Of a stretch of DNA of 64,000 nucleotides, positions 10,330 through 19,282 are shown one piece after another; the stretch's first letter is position 1; each line of letters begins with the position of its first letter. Made by a program: the position numbers and the translations under genes. Where the stretch lies: the NCBI RefSeq assembly GCF_026627445.1, contig NZ_JAPNLJ010000017.1:102723-166722 (forward strand), read 5' to 3'. The DNA comes from Streptomyces sp. H27-H1. Its GTDB lineage: Bacteria; Actinomycetota; Actinomycetes; Streptomycetales; Streptomycetaceae. Under the pieces are notes generated by a model. That model was given only the letters and a program-made list of their open reading frames with translations, was not told where the DNA came from and ran no database searches.

Positions 10330-10880
10330 CCAAGACGAAGTACGCGGCGCTGCTCCGGGGCATCAACGTCGGCGGGAACAAGAAGGTCCCGATGGCCGAG
10401 CTGCGCCAGGTCCTGCAGGACCTCGGCCACGAGGACGCGCAGACGTACCTGCAGAGCGGCAACGCCGTCTTCGCCAGTACGACGGGGAAGACCCCGACGG
10501 CCCTCGCCCGCGAACTGGAGGCCGCCATCGAAGCCCACTTCGGCTTCCGCGTCCCCTGCCTGGTGATCGACGGCGCCCACCTGCGCGCCGTCGCCGCCGC
10601 CTGTCCCTTCCCGGCCGCCGAGCTGGAAGGCAAGCAGCTCCACGCCACCTTCTGCTCCGAGCAGCCCGCCGAATCCCGCTTCGCCTCGATCGACGCCCCC
10701 GGGTACCTCCCGGAGGAGTACCGCGTGGGCGACCACGTCATCTACCTCTACGCCCCGAACGGCCTGGGCCGCTCGAAGCTGGCCGAAGCCCTGGCGAAAC
10801 CGGCCGTGGTCAAGGGCCTGGACGTGACCAGCCGCAACTGGAACACGGTCGCCAAACTCGTCGAGCTCACCCGGGACTGA
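10326..10880 (+). CDS. DUF1697 domain-containing protein
   Basis: 184 residues matching the DUF1697 family from the opening YAALLRGINVGGNKKVPMAELR, then YLQSGNAVF and HVIYLYAPNGLGRSKLAEAL near the C-terminus. These small cytoplasmic proteins have a duplicated ferredoxin-like fold; function unknown. The ATG overlaps the mgt stop (ATGA), so it is translationally coupled to mgt, but DUF1697 genes occur in many contexts and this need not mean shared function. Confidence 0.9.
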   Translation: MTKTKYAALLRGINVGGNKKVPMAELRQVLQDLGHEDAQTYLQSGNAVFASTTGKTPTALARELEAAIEAHFGFRVPCLVIDGAHLRAVAAACPFPAAELEGKQLHATFCSEQPAESRFASIDAPGYLPEEYRVGDHVIYLYAPNGLGRSKLAEALAKPAVVKGLDVTSRNWNTVAKLVELTRD

Positions 10881-10883
10881 CCC

Positions 10884-11102
10884 GTGGACTTCGCCGGCCT
10901 CGCCGCACTGGCCTCCAACGTGGTCGAGAGCCGCCCGCACGGCCCGGTACCCGTCGACTGGCCGGCAGTGGAGGCCTGGCTCGGGCTGCCCCTCCCGGCC
11001 GACTACAAGCAACTGGCCGACACGTGGGGGCCGGTGCAGTTCGGCGGACGGATCGCCGTGGTGACCCCGTTCGAGGCCTGGGACACGGCTGCCTGCTGGT
11101 GA
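10884..11102 (+). pseudogene. Truncated SMI1/KNR4-like (SUKH) protein
   Basis: 72 codons from GTG 10884. The text VDWPAVEAWLGLPLPADYKQLADTWGPVQFGG is the typical start of the SMI1/KNR4 (SUKH) fold, but the frame stops after AWDTAACW, where relatives continue for another 60-120 residues. The following bases belong to the convergent aldo/keto reductase, so the 3' part has been lost. SUKH proteins include immunity proteins of contact toxins; this remnant is unlikely to fold. Confidence 0.55.
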
Positions 11103-11109
11103 GTGCCGC

Positions 11110-11967
11110 TCAGTCGGCCAGACCGTTCAGCAGGGTCATCTCGTGCGGGGTCAGGCGGACCGTCGCCGCGTCCAGGTTCTCCGCCAAGTGGTCCGGGGAG
11201 CCCGTGCCCGGGGTGGGGCAGAGGACCGGGGAGTGCTGGAGGAGCCAGGCCAGAGCGATCTGGCCGGTGGACGCGCCGTGTTCGGCGGCGACCGCCGTCA
11301 GGGCGGCCGCGTTCTCGCGGGTCAGGGAGCCGCTGCCCAGCGGGTAGTAGGGGAGGAAGGCGATACCGCGGGCCTCGCACAAGGAGAGGAGCTCCGCCGA
11401 GGAGCGGTCCCGGAGGTTGTACGGGTTCTGGACCGAGGCCACCGGGACCAGGGACAGGGCCTCCCGGAGCTGGTCCGCCGTCACCGTGTTCAGCCCGATG
11501 TGGCGGATCTTGCCCTCCGCCCGGAGCTCGGCCAGCGTGCCCAGCTGTTCCGCCGCCGGGACGGCCGGGTCGAAGCGGTGCAGCTGGTACAGGTCGATCC
11601 GGTCCAGCCGGAGCCTGCGCAGGCTCGCCTCGCACATGGTGCGCAGGTCCTCGGGACGGCCCGCCGCATGCCACTGGTCGGGGCCGGTGCGCACCACCCC
11701 GCCCTTCGTGGAGACCACCAGCCGTTCCCCGTACGGGTGGAGGGCCTCGGCGACCAGCTCCTCGGCCAGGTGGGGGCCGTAGTTGTCGGCGGTGTCGATC
11801 AAGGTGACCCCGCCGGCGACGGCGGCGCGCAGCAGCGCGACCGATGCGGGGCGGGCGGCGCGCGGGCCCCAGTAGCCGGCGCCGACCAGGCCGCCGGTAC
11901 CGAGTCCGAGGCGGCGTACGGGAAGGTCTCCGCCAAGACTGAACGTCTCATCCACGTCAACAGACAT
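11110..11967 (-). CDS. Aldo/keto reductase
   Basis: 285-residue NADPH-dependent AKR with the (beta/alpha)8 signature pieces: GVTLIDTADNYGPHLAEELV (catalytic Asp and Tyr), VVSTKGGV (catalytic Lys), DLYQLHRFD (catalytic His) and C-terminal cofactor text PTPGTGSPDHLAENLDA. Cytoplasmic; substrate unknown. ATG at 11967 matches the conserved N-terminus LPVRRLGLGTGGL. It is divergent from the ketopantoate-reductase-like gene with only 45 bases between. Confidence 0.9.
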   Translation of the reverse strand: MSVDVDETFSLGGDLPVRRLGLGTGGLVGAGYWGPRAARPASVALLRAAVAGGVTLIDTADNYGPHLAEELVAEALHPYGERLVVSTKGGVVRTGPDQWHAAGRPEDLRTMCEASLRRLRLDRIDLYQLHRFDPAVPAAEQLGTLAELRAEGKIRHIGLNTVTADQLREALSLVPVASVQNPYNLRDRSSAELLSLCEARGIAFLPYYPLGSGSLTRENAAALTAVAAEHGASTGQIALAWLLQHSPVLCPTPGTGSPDHLAENLDAATVRLTPHEMTLLNGLAD

Positions 11968-12012
11968 GGCCCGACCGTAACCCAGGCCCGCGGATGTGCC
12001 AGGCTCCTCGGC

Positions 12013-13017
12013 ATGCGTTACATCATCATCGGCGCCGGAGCGATCGGCGCGACCATCGGCGGACGGCTCGCGGAATCCGGCAGCGAGGTCGTGCTCGTCG
12101 CGCGCGGCGCCCACGCGGAGGCCCTGCGGGCCCACGGGCTGCGGCTCACCACGGCGGACGGGGAGCGGGTGCACCACCTGCCCGTCGTCGGCGGCCCCGC
12201 CGAGCTCGGCGAACTGCGGCCGGACGACGTGCTGTTGCTGACGGTCAAGACGCAGGACGCGCTCGCCGCGCTGGAGGCGTGGGCCGACGCGGAGGTCTCG
12301 GGCGGTGGCACGGCGGCGCAGCGGCTGCCGCTGCTGTGCGGGCAGAACGGAGTGGAGAGCGAACGCCTCGCCCTACGGCGCTTCGCGCGCGTGTACGGGG
12401 TCTGCGTATGGCTGCCGGCGACCTTCCTGGAACCGGGGGTGGTCTCCGCGCTGTGCGCGCCGCTGACCGGGATCCTGCACATCGGCAAGGCCGCAGGGGG
12501 CGCCGACGCGCCGGCCCGGCGGATCGCGGCCGACCTGGAGAAGGCAGGCTTCGCGGCGCCGGTCGTCGAGGACGTGATGCGGTGGAAGCACGCGAAGCTG
12601 CTGGGCAACCTCGGCAACGCGATCCAGGCGACGACCGGACCCGAGCCGGAGCCCGCGAAGGCGGCGCTGCTGCTGCGGGCGATCCGCGAGGCGCAGGCCG
12701 CCTTTGCCGCCGCCGGGATCCCCTGGGCCTCGGAGGCCGAACAGTCGGCCGCCCGCGACGGGAAGGTCGAGGCGCCGGCCGGTGAGGTACGGGGCGGATC
12801 GTCCTGGCAGTCGCTCGCGCGGGGGACGGGGTCGGTGGAGGCGGATTATCTGAACGGGGAGATCGTGCTGCTCGGGCGGCTGCACGGGGTGGCTACGCCG
12901 GTGAACGACACGCTGCGGCACGCGGCGAACATCTTCGCGCGGGAAGGGCTGCCGCCCGGGGCGATGTCCGTCGCGGACCTGACGGCGCTCGCCGATGAGG
13001 CCGTGGCCAGGGCGTAA
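12013..13017 (+). CDS. Ketopantoate reductase family protein
   Basis: 334-residue NADP-dependent oxidoreductase of the PanE/ApbA family. Rossmann motif IIGAGAIGATIGGRLAESG lies at residues 4-22; the C-terminal helical domain includes MRWKHAKLLGNLGNAI with the conserved Lys and Asn. Canonical PanE makes pantoate for coenzyme A, but streptomycetes hold several paralogues that act on other 2-oxo acids, so panE is not assigned. Confidence 0.85.
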   Translation: MRYIIIGAGAIGATIGGRLAESGSEVVLVARGAHAEALRAHGLRLTTADGERVHHLPVVGGPAELGELRPDDVLLLTVKTQDALAALEAWADAEVSGGGTAAQRLPLLCGQNGVESERLALRRFARVYGVCVWLPATFLEPGVVSALCAPLTGILHIGKAAGGADAPARRIAADLEKAGFAAPVVEDVMRWKHAKLLGNLGNAIQATTGPEPEPAKAALLLRAIREAQAAFAAAGIPWASEAEQSAARDGKVEAPAGEVRGGSSWQSLARGTGSVEADYLNGEIVLLGRLHGVATPVNDTLRHAANIFAREGLPPGAMSVADLTALADEAVARA

Positions 13018-13146
13018 CCCCGCGGGTGTGGCTCCGCCTTGGACCCCCTTGGACCGTGCGGCGCCGCTGCCGGGACTGGAGGGGTCGCCGGTGGTGCCGG
13101 AGGGTCGTCGGCGGGGTTGGAGGGTGCAGGCCCGGCCGGCGCGGGC

Positions 13147-13920
13147 TCAGGCCGTCAGGGCCGGGATGCGGGCGGGGGTGACGGTGGCCGCGTCGTAGCG
13201 GTGCAGGAGCAGGCGGGCCAGTTCCGGGGAGGGGCCCAGGACGGCGGAGACCACGTCGGCGCCGGCGGCTTCGGCGCCCGCCGCGATGCGGTCGGGGAGC
13301 CGGCCGGGGGCGATCACGTACGGGGCGACCGCGATCCGGCGGACGCCCTGAGCGCGCAGCGCCCGTACGGCGTCCTGCGTCCGGGGGAGAACAGCGGAGG
13401 CGAACGCAGGCCGCACGGCGCACCAACCGGTGTGCCGCCACTCCCGCGCGATTTCAGCGATCACTGCGATCGCCTCCGGGTCTGAGGAACCGGCGGACGC
13501 GAGCACCACACCGGTGGTGGCGCGGTCCGCCGGAGTGAGGCCGGCTTCCCACAGCCGCCGCTCCAAGGTCGCCAGCAGCAGCGGCGACGGGCCGAGCACA
13601 TCCGCGATCCGGACCGAGAGGTCCGGCAGGTGGGACGTGGCTCCCGCGAGCACCGCCGGGATGTCGGACTTGGCGTGGAAGGCCCGGGTGAGCAGGAGCG
13701 GGAGTGCCACGATCTCCCGTACGCCCGACAGGTAGAGGGAGGCCACCGCCTGGTCGACGGTCGGGGTGTCGAAGTCCAGGAAGGCGGTCTCCACGCGCAG
13801 CCCCGGCCGCAGCGCCCGTACCCGCCGGGTGAGGGCGTGCACGGTCGCCGCGTGCCGCGGGTCGCGGCTGCCGTGGGCTATGACCAGCAGGGCGGGGGAG
13901 CGTGTGGAGCGCGCCGACAC
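13147..13920 (-). CDS. Sirohydrochlorin chelatase family protein (CbiX-type)
   Basis: 257 residues made of two CbiX-like halves: LLVIAHGSRDPRHAATVHALTR with the metal-binding His near the N-terminus, and a second AGVVLASAGSSDPEA-like half. Such enzymes insert Fe or Co into sirohydrochlorin. Lying last in the sulfur operon, it most likely supplies siroheme to sulfite reductase CysI. The start is GTG at 13920, 5 bases after the permease stop. The second half has AGSS where the first has HGSR, so only one half keeps the histidine. Confidence 0.88.
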   Translation of the reverse strand: MSARSTRSPALLVIAHGSRDPRHAATVHALTRRVRALRPGLRVETAFLDFDTPTVDQAVASLYLSGVREIVALPLLLTRAFHAKSDIPAVLAGATSHLPDLSVRIADVLGPSPLLLATLERRLWEAGLTPADRATTGVVLASAGSSDPEAIAVIAEIAREWRHTGWCAVRPAFASAVLPRTQDAVRALRAQGVRRIAVAPYVIAPGRLPDRIAAGAEAAGADVVSAVLGPSPELARLLLHRYDAATVTPARIPALTA

Positions 13921-13925
13921 GGTGA

Positions 13926-14828
13926 TCAGCTCTTGACCAGCAGGCCGCGGGTGCGCAGCACCCACCGCTCGACCGGGCTGAAGATCAGCAGGTCGATCGC
14001 GATGCCGACGACCAGGATCAGGATGATCGCGAGGAACACGCCGGGCAGGTCGATGTTGTTGCGCCCGTTTTCGAGGAGCTGACCCAGGCCCAGGCCCAGG
14101 TCGGGGGAGCTGGCGATGATCTCGGCGGCCATCAGGGAGCGCCAGGAGAAGGCCCAGCCCTGCTTGAGGCCGGCCAGGTAACCGGGCAGCGCGGCCGGCA
14201 TGACCACGTGCCGGGCGCCGCGCAGGCCGGTGGCGCCCAGGGTGCGGCCGGCGCGCAGGAACAGCGGCGGGATCTGGTCGATGCCGGAGACGAGGCCGTT
14301 GGCGATGGACGGGACGGCGCCGAGCAGGATGACGGTGTACATCATCGCGTCGTTGAGTCCGAACCAGAGCACCGCCGGGGGCACCCAGGCGACCGAGGGC
14401 AGCGACTGCAGACCCTGCAGGATCGGGCCGATCGCGGCGCGGACGAACTTCACCCGGGCGACGAGCAGACCGAGCGGGGTGCCGATGGCCAGGGCCAGCA
14501 GGAAGCCGAGCAGACCGCGCGAGACGCTGGTCCAGATGACTTCGAGCAGGGTGCCCTTCAGCCACATGTCGGACAGGCTGTCCCAGACGGCGGACAGGGC
14601 GGGGAGCTTCGTTTCGTCGGTGACCTTCGTGGCGACGAGGACCTGCCAGACGAGGAGGACCAGACCGACGGCGATGGCCGGCGGCAGGACCTTCTTGACG
14701 AGGACCTCGCGGATCGGGGTGCGGTGGGTCTGGACGGCGTCGAGGGCGTCGAGGCCCGCCTCCAGCCCGGCGAGATCGTCGGCCTTGGCCTTCGGCTGGG
14801 TCTCGGGGGTGGTGTCAGTGCTGGCCAT
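13926..14828 (-). CDS. ssuC: Sulfonate/taurine-type ABC transporter permease
   Basis: 300-residue membrane subunit of the SsuC/TauC/NrtB family. After a charged 45-residue N-terminus it has about six helices; the coupling-loop EAA motif is GATGLRGARHVVMPAALPGYLAGLKQGWAFSWRSLMAAEI in register with the family. Start ATG 14828 overlaps the ATPase gene by 14 bases. Together with the upstream ATPase and lipoprotein it imports a sulfur compound, either an alkanesulfonate or sulfate. Confidence 0.88.
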   Translation of the reverse strand: MASTDTTPETQPKAKADDLAGLEAGLDALDAVQTHRTPIREVLVKKVLPPAIAVGLVLLVWQVLVATKVTDETKLPALSAVWDSLSDMWLKGTLLEVIWTSVSRGLLGFLLALAIGTPLGLLVARVKFVRAAIGPILQGLQSLPSVAWVPPAVLWFGLNDAMMYTVILLGAVPSIANGLVSGIDQIPPLFLRAGRTLGATGLRGARHVVMPAALPGYLAGLKQGWAFSWRSLMAAEIIASSPDLGLGLGQLLENGRNNIDLPGVFLAIILILVVGIAIDLLIFSPVERWVLRTRGLLVKS

Positions 14829-15609
14829 GGCGGCGGATCTCCCCACGCAGGTGTTCAGTGATCTCAAGGGACAGCTCCGCGACGTCCGCGTCCTCGATGC
14901 GGCGCGGCTGCGGGATGCCCACGGTCCACTCCTTCGCGACCCGGCCGGGGCGCGAGGACAGCAGGACCACACGCTGCGCGAGCCGTACGGCCTCGCGGAC
15001 GTTGTGCGTGACGAACAGGACGGAGAGGTTGGTCTCTTCCCAGATGCGGGTGAGCTCGCCGTGCAGCACGTCGCGGGTGATGGCGTCGAGCGCCGCGAAC
15101 GGCTCGTCCATCAGCAGCAGCTGGCTGTCCTGGGCGAGCGCCCGGGCCAGGGCCACGCGCTGGCGCATGCCGCCGGACAGCTCGTGGACCCGCTTGCCGT
15201 ACGAGCCGGCGAGCCGGACCAGTTCCAGCAGCCGTTCGGCCTCCGGCTTGCGGTCGGCCTTGGCCACCCCGCGCAGGCGCAGGGCGAGTTCGATGTTCTT
15301 GCCCGCGGTGAGCCACGGGAAGAGGGCGTGCTCCTGGAACATCAGGGCCGGACGGCCGCCGGGGGTCTCGATCGACCCCGCGGACGGCTTGTCCAGTCCG
15401 GCGACCAGGTTGAGCAGGGTGGACTTTCCACAGCCCGAGGCACCCAGGATGGTGACGAACTCTCCGGGAGCGACATCGAGGCTGATGTCGTCCAGGACGA
15501 GCTGCGATCCGGCCGGGCCGGAGAAGGACTTCGAGACGTGCTCGATCCGAGCGGCGTGCGTCTGCTCCGCTACGGTGCCCTCGGCAGCCTTGGCAAGCAT
15601 GGTGGCCAT
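14815..15609 (-). CDS. ssuB: Sulfonate-type ABC transporter ATP-binding protein
   Basis: 264-residue cytoplasmic ATPase. Walker A GASGCGKSTLLNLVAG, Q-loop MFQEHALFPW, signature LSGGMRQRVALARAL, Walker B LLLMDEPFAALD and switch His in FVTHNVREA. It matches SsuB/TauB/NrtD. An AGGAGG eight bases before the ATG at 15609 decides the start; an in-frame GTG three codons earlier touches the ribosome-binding site and is less likely. Confidence 0.92.
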   Translation of the reverse strand: MATMLAKAAEGTVAEQTHAARIEHVSKSFSGPAGSQLVLDDISLDVAPGEFVTILGASGCGKSTLLNLVAGLDKPSAGSIETPGGRPALMFQEHALFPWLTAGKNIELALRLRGVAKADRKPEAERLLELVRLAGSYGKRVHELSGGMRQRVALARALAQDSQLLLMDEPFAALDAITRDVLHGELTRIWEETNLSVLFVTHNVREAVRLAQRVVLLSSRPGRVAKEWTVGIPQPRRIEDADVAELSLEITEHLRGEIRRHGQH

Positions 15610-15661
15610 GGTCGTCACCTCCTGGGATTCGGGACGGGTACTGAAGGGGTTGCTGGAGGGG

Positions 15662-16789
15662 TTACTTGGCGCCGAGACCGGCGTCGGAGACCTCGGGCTT
15701 GCCGGCGGCCTTCAGCACCTTGTTCAGGAGCTTCAGGTCGTAGATGCCGTTCAGATCGGGGGTCTGGATGAGCTTGGCCTTGACCGCCCAGTCCGCCTCG
15801 GTCTTCAGGGTGCCGGCCAGCGGGTCGTCGGTGACGAGGATGCTCGGCCAGGCCGGGTCGATGATGCCCGCTTCGAGTTCCTTGCCGCCCAGGGTCTTCA
15901 GCGCGGCGTTGGCGGAGGCCTTCGCCTTGCCCTGGTTGGCGTTGATCCACTCGTTCGTCTTCACGGTGCCGCGCAGCACCGCCTCGACGACGTCCCCGTG
16001 CTCCTTGAGGAACTTCTGCGACACGATGATGTTCGTGATCACGAACTTCTTGTCGGGCCACAGATCGGTCTCGTCGAGGAGGACCTTTGCGCCCTGGGAG
16101 ACCAGCTTGGAGGCCGTGGGCTCCGGCACCCAGGCGCCGTCGATCGAGCCCTGCTTGAAGGCGTCCGGGGTGACCTTGTTGTCCGTGCGGACGACGGACA
16201 CGTCACCCTTGCCGGACTCCGGGTCGACGGTCCAGCCCTTGGTGCCGATCCAGTTGAGGAACGCGACGTCCTGCGTGTTCCCCTTCTGCGGGGTGGCGAT
16301 CTTCTTGCCCTTGATGTCGTCCAGGGTCTTGATCTTGTCCGGGTTCACGACGAGCTTGACGCCGCCGGAGGCGGAGCCGGAGATGATCCGGAGGTTGGAG
16401 CCCTTGGACTTCACGTACGCGTTGATCGACGGCGAGGGGCCGATGAAACCGATGTCGAGAGAGCCGCCGTTGAGGGCTTCGATCTCGGACGGACCGGCGT
16501 TGAAGGTCTGCGGCTTGATCGTGGTGGAGCCGAGCTCCTTGGCGATCAGGCCTTCCTGGATGCCGACCAGCGCGGTGGCGTGGGTCAGGTTCGGGAAGTA
16601 GCCGATGCGGACCTCGGAGGCAGAGAGCTTCTTGCCGGCGTCGTCGGCGACGTTCTTCGCGGGAGCGTCGTTCTTCTCGGCCTGGGCGCCGTAGCCGCAC
16701 GAGGCGAGCGCCCCGATCAGGAGCGGGAGGGCGGCAGCGGTGGCGATGCTGCGGCGCAGGGTCTTACGCGGGATACCGATGGCAGGCAC
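15662..16789 (-). CDS. ssuA: Sulfonate-type ABC transporter substrate-binding lipoprotein
   Basis: 375-residue extracytoplasmic binding protein. Lipoprotein signal peptide with lipobox LASC (Cys at about residue 31), then the NMT1/SsuA-like periplasmic fold: VRIGYFPNLTHATALVG, FIGPSPSINAYVKS, and KKIATPQKGNTQDVAFLNWI. GTG start with AGGAAG upstream. It is part of the operon with SsuB and SsuC. In a cysteine biosynthesis operon the ligand is probably an organosulfonate or sulfate, but nitrate-type relatives share the same text. Confidence 0.88.
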   Translation of the reverse strand: MPAIGIPRKTLRRSIATAAALPLLIGALASCGYGAQAEKNDAPAKNVADDAGKKLSASEVRIGYFPNLTHATALVGIQEGLIAKELGSTTIKPQTFNAGPSEIEALNGGSLDIGFIGPSPSINAYVKSKGSNLRIISGSASGGVKLVVNPDKIKTLDDIKGKKIATPQKGNTQDVAFLNWIGTKGWTVDPESGKGDVSVVRTDNKVTPDAFKQGSIDGAWVPEPTASKLVSQGAKVLLDETDLWPDKKFVITNIIVSQKFLKEHGDVVEAVLRGTVKTNEWINANQGKAKASANAALKTLGGKELEAGIIDPAWPSILVTDDPLAGTLKTEADWAVKAKLIQTPDLNGIYDLKLLNKVLKAAGKPEVSDAGLGAK

Positions 16790-16816
16790 GGGAGGACTTC
16801 CTCTCGTAACGTCGTG

Positions 16817-16909
16817 TCACGACGCACGTCTTCGTTTGCTGAACAAGGGCAGGCACAGCTCGTGGGGGGTGTGGGCGCGCATGCGGTGCGCGTACGTCAT
16901 CACGCACAT
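16817..16909 (-). CDS. Candidate 30-aa leader ORF upstream of the ABC transporter
   Basis: Small ORF 27 bases before the ssuA start. The ATG at 16909 is preceded nine bases upstream by AGGGAGG, a strong ribosome-binding site. The peptide begins MCVMTYAHRM and ends in PHELCLPLFSKRRRAS, so it holds two Cys codons. A shorter form from ATG 16900 would be 27 residues. Position between cysN and a sulfur transporter gene suggests a cysteine-sensing leader or uORF. Not recognised with certainty as a known leader family; could be chance. Confidence 0.4.
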   Translation of the reverse strand: MCVMTYAHRMRAHTPHELCLPLFSKRRRAS

Positions 16910-17000
16910 CGCCCCACACCTCCCTGGCCACTGCCGAGGGAGCCGCTGCCTACACGGCCGCCCTCCTTCGCGAAGGTGGAGTAGATATCGGCGGGCATGA

Positions 17001-18341
17001 TCAGAAGTCCCACCCTTCTTCATCGGCCTGGATGGTGGTCTCGGCCTTGGAGGCGAAGGATTCGCCCACCATGCCGGCCGCCAGGGTCGTACCGTCCGCC
17101 GGGTCGATCAGCAGGAAGGACCCGGTGCGGCGCGAGTCGGCGTACGAGTCGAGCGCGAGCGGCTCGGCGGTACGGACGACGACCCGGCCGATGTCGTTGG
17201 CCACCAGCTGTCCGGGGTTCGGGTGCTGGGACAGGTCGTCCAGGGTCAGCCGCGAGGGGATCTCCTTGACGATCGCCTTCACCGTGCGCGTGGTGTGCTT
17301 GATCAGCACCCGGGCGCCCACGGCGAGGGGCTGGTCCGCCACGTGGCAGACCGTCGCCTCGACGTCCTGCGTGGTGGCGGGGGAGCTCGACGACGGCGCG
17401 ATCAGGTCGCCGCGCGAGATGTCGATGTCGTCCTTGAGCCGCAGGGTCACCGACTGCGGGGCCCACGCGATGTCGACGCTCTCGCCGAGCGCGTCGATGC
17501 CCTCGATGACCGAGGTGCGGCCCGACGGCAGTACGGTGACGGCTTCGCCGACGCGCAGCACGCCGGAGGCGATCTGGCCGGCGTAGCCCCGGTAGTCCGG
17601 GTTCTCGGCGGTCTGCGGACGGATCACGTACTGCACCGGGAAACGCGCCGGGCAGGCGGTGAGGTCGTGGCTGACCGGGACGGTCTCCAGGTGCTCCAGC
17701 ACCGTCGGGCCGCCGTACCAGTCCATGTTGGCGGAGGGCTCCACCACGTTGTCCCCGGCCAGGGCCGAGATCGGGATGGCGGTGATCTCCGGGACGCCCA
17801 GGTCGGAGGCGTACGCGGTGAACTCCTCGGCGATCGATGCGAAGACGGTCTCCTCGTAGCCCACGAGGTCCATCTTGTTGACCGCGAGGACCACGTGGGG
17901 CACCCGCAGGAGGGCCGCGACGGCGGCGTGCCTGCGGGTCTGCTCGATCACGCCGTTGCGGGCGTCGACCAGCACCACGGCGAGGTCGGCGGTGGAGGCG
18001 CCGGTGACCATGTTCCGGGTGTACTGCACGTGCCCGGGGGTGTCGGCCAGGATGAACCGGCGCCGGGCGGTCGCGAAGTAGCGGTAGGCCACGTCGATGG
18101 TGATGCCCTGCTCCCGCTCGGCCCGCAGGCCGTCGGTGAGCAGCGCGAGGTCCGGGGTGTCCTGGCCGCGGGCCTGGGACACCGCCTCGACGGCTTCGAG
18201 CTGGTCGGTGAGGATCGACTTGGAGTCGTGCAGGAGGCGTCCGACCAGGGTGGACTTTCCGTCGTCGACGGAACCGGCGGTCGCGAAGCGCAGCAGCGTG
18301 GTCGCCGACAGATCGGCGAACTGCTCGGTGGTGGAGGTCAT
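17001..18341 (-). CDS. cysN: Sulfate adenylyltransferase subunit 1 (GTPase)
   Basis: 446 residues. G1 loop GSVDDGKSTL at residues 23-32, G3 DTPGHVQYTRNMVTGAS, G4 VNKMDLV, with elongation-factor-like beta-barrel domains behind. With CysD it makes adenosine 5'-phosphosulfate from ATP and sulfate, driven by GTP hydrolysis. It starts 2 bases after the cysD stop. It lacks the fused APS-kinase domain found in CysNC proteins; here the kinase is the separate CysC. Confidence 0.95.
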   Translation of the reverse strand: MTSTTEQFADLSATTLLRFATAGSVDDGKSTLVGRLLHDSKSILTDQLEAVEAVSQARGQDTPDLALLTDGLRAEREQGITIDVAYRYFATARRRFILADTPGHVQYTRNMVTGASTADLAVVLVDARNGVIEQTRRHAAVAALLRVPHVVLAVNKMDLVGYEETVFASIAEEFTAYASDLGVPEITAIPISALAGDNVVEPSANMDWYGGPTVLEHLETVPVSHDLTACPARFPVQYVIRPQTAENPDYRGYAGQIASGVLRVGEAVTVLPSGRTSVIEGIDALGESVDIAWAPQSVTLRLKDDIDISRGDLIAPSSSSPATTQDVEATVCHVADQPLAVGARVLIKHTTRTVKAIVKEIPSRLTLDDLSQHPNPGQLVANDIGRVVVRTAEPLALDSYADSRRTGSFLLIDPADGTTLAAGMVGESFASKAETTIQADEEGWDF

Positions 18342-18343
18342 GG

Positions 18344-19282
18344 TTAGAAGTACCCTTCGCGCTTGCGGTCTTCCATCGCGGCCTCGGACATCTTGTCGTC
18401 GGCGCGGGTCGCGCCCCGCTCGGTGAGCCGGGAGGCGGCGATCTCGGTGATCACGGCGTCCAGCGTGGTGGCGTCGGAGTCGACGGCGCCGGTGCAGGAC
18501 ATGTCACCGACGGTGCGGTAGCGGATCAGACGCGTCTCGGTGGTCTCGTCGCCCTTGGCGCCGCCCCACTCGCCGGCCGTCAGCCACATGCCGTTGCGCT
18601 TGAAGACCTCGCGCTCGTGGGCGAAGTAGATCTCCGGCAGTTCGATGCCCTCGCGGGAGATGTACTGCCACACGTCCAGCTCGGTCCAGTTGGACAGCGG
18701 GAAGACGCGGACGTGCTCGCCCGGGGCGTGGCGGCCGTTGTAGAGCTGCCACAGCTCGGGGCGCTGGCGGCGCGGGTCCCACTGGGAGAACTCGTCGCGC
18801 AGGGAGAAGACGCGCTCCTTGGCGCGGGCCTTCTCCTCGTCGCGGCGGCCGCCGCCGAAGACTGCGTCGAACTTGAGGCTCTGGATCGCCTCCGTGAGGG
18901 GGACGGTCTGCAGCGGGTTGCGGACGCCGTCGGGGCGCTCGCGGAGCTTGCCGGCGTCGATGTACTCCTGGACGGAGGCCACGTGCAGGCGCAGGCCGTG
19001 CTTGGCGACGGCGCGGTCGCGGTAGTCCAGGACCTCGGGGAAGTTGTGGCCGGTGTCCACGTGGAGCAGGGTGAACGGCACCGGGGCCGGCGCGAACGCC
19101 TTCAGCGCCAGGTGCAGCATGACGATCGAGTCCTTGCCGCCGGAGAAGAGGATCACCGGCTTCTCGAACTCGCCCGCCACCTCACGGAAGATGTGCACGG
19201 CCTCCGACTCGAGGGCGTCGAGGTGCGACAGCGCGTAGGGCGCGTCCGTCCCTTCGTGGACGTGTGCGACGGTGGCGGTCAT
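18344..19282 (-). CDS. cysD: Sulfate adenylyltransferase subunit 2
   Basis: 312 residues of the PP-loop ATP pyrophosphatase family. P-loop FSGGKDSIVMLHLA near residue 47; HVDTGHNFPEVLDYRD and FPLSNWTELDVWQYI are typical CysD. Forms the active sulfurylase with CysN. ATG overlaps the cysC stop by 4 bases (ATGA), and the frame ends 2 bases before cysN. Confidence 0.96.
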   Translation of the reverse strand: MTATVAHVHEGTDAPYALSHLDALESEAVHIFREVAGEFEKPVILFSGGKDSIVMLHLALKAFAPAPVPFTLLHVDTGHNFPEVLDYRDRAVAKHGLRLHVASVQEYIDAGKLRERPDGVRNPLQTVPLTEAIQSLKFDAVFGGGRRDEEKARAKERVFSLRDEFSQWDPRRQRPELWQLYNGRHAPGEHVRVFPLSNWTELDVWQYISREGIELPEIYFAHEREVFKRNGMWLTAGEWGGAKGDETTETRLIRYRTVGDMSCTGAVDSDATTLDAVITEIAASRLTERGATRADDKMSEAAMEDRKREGYF

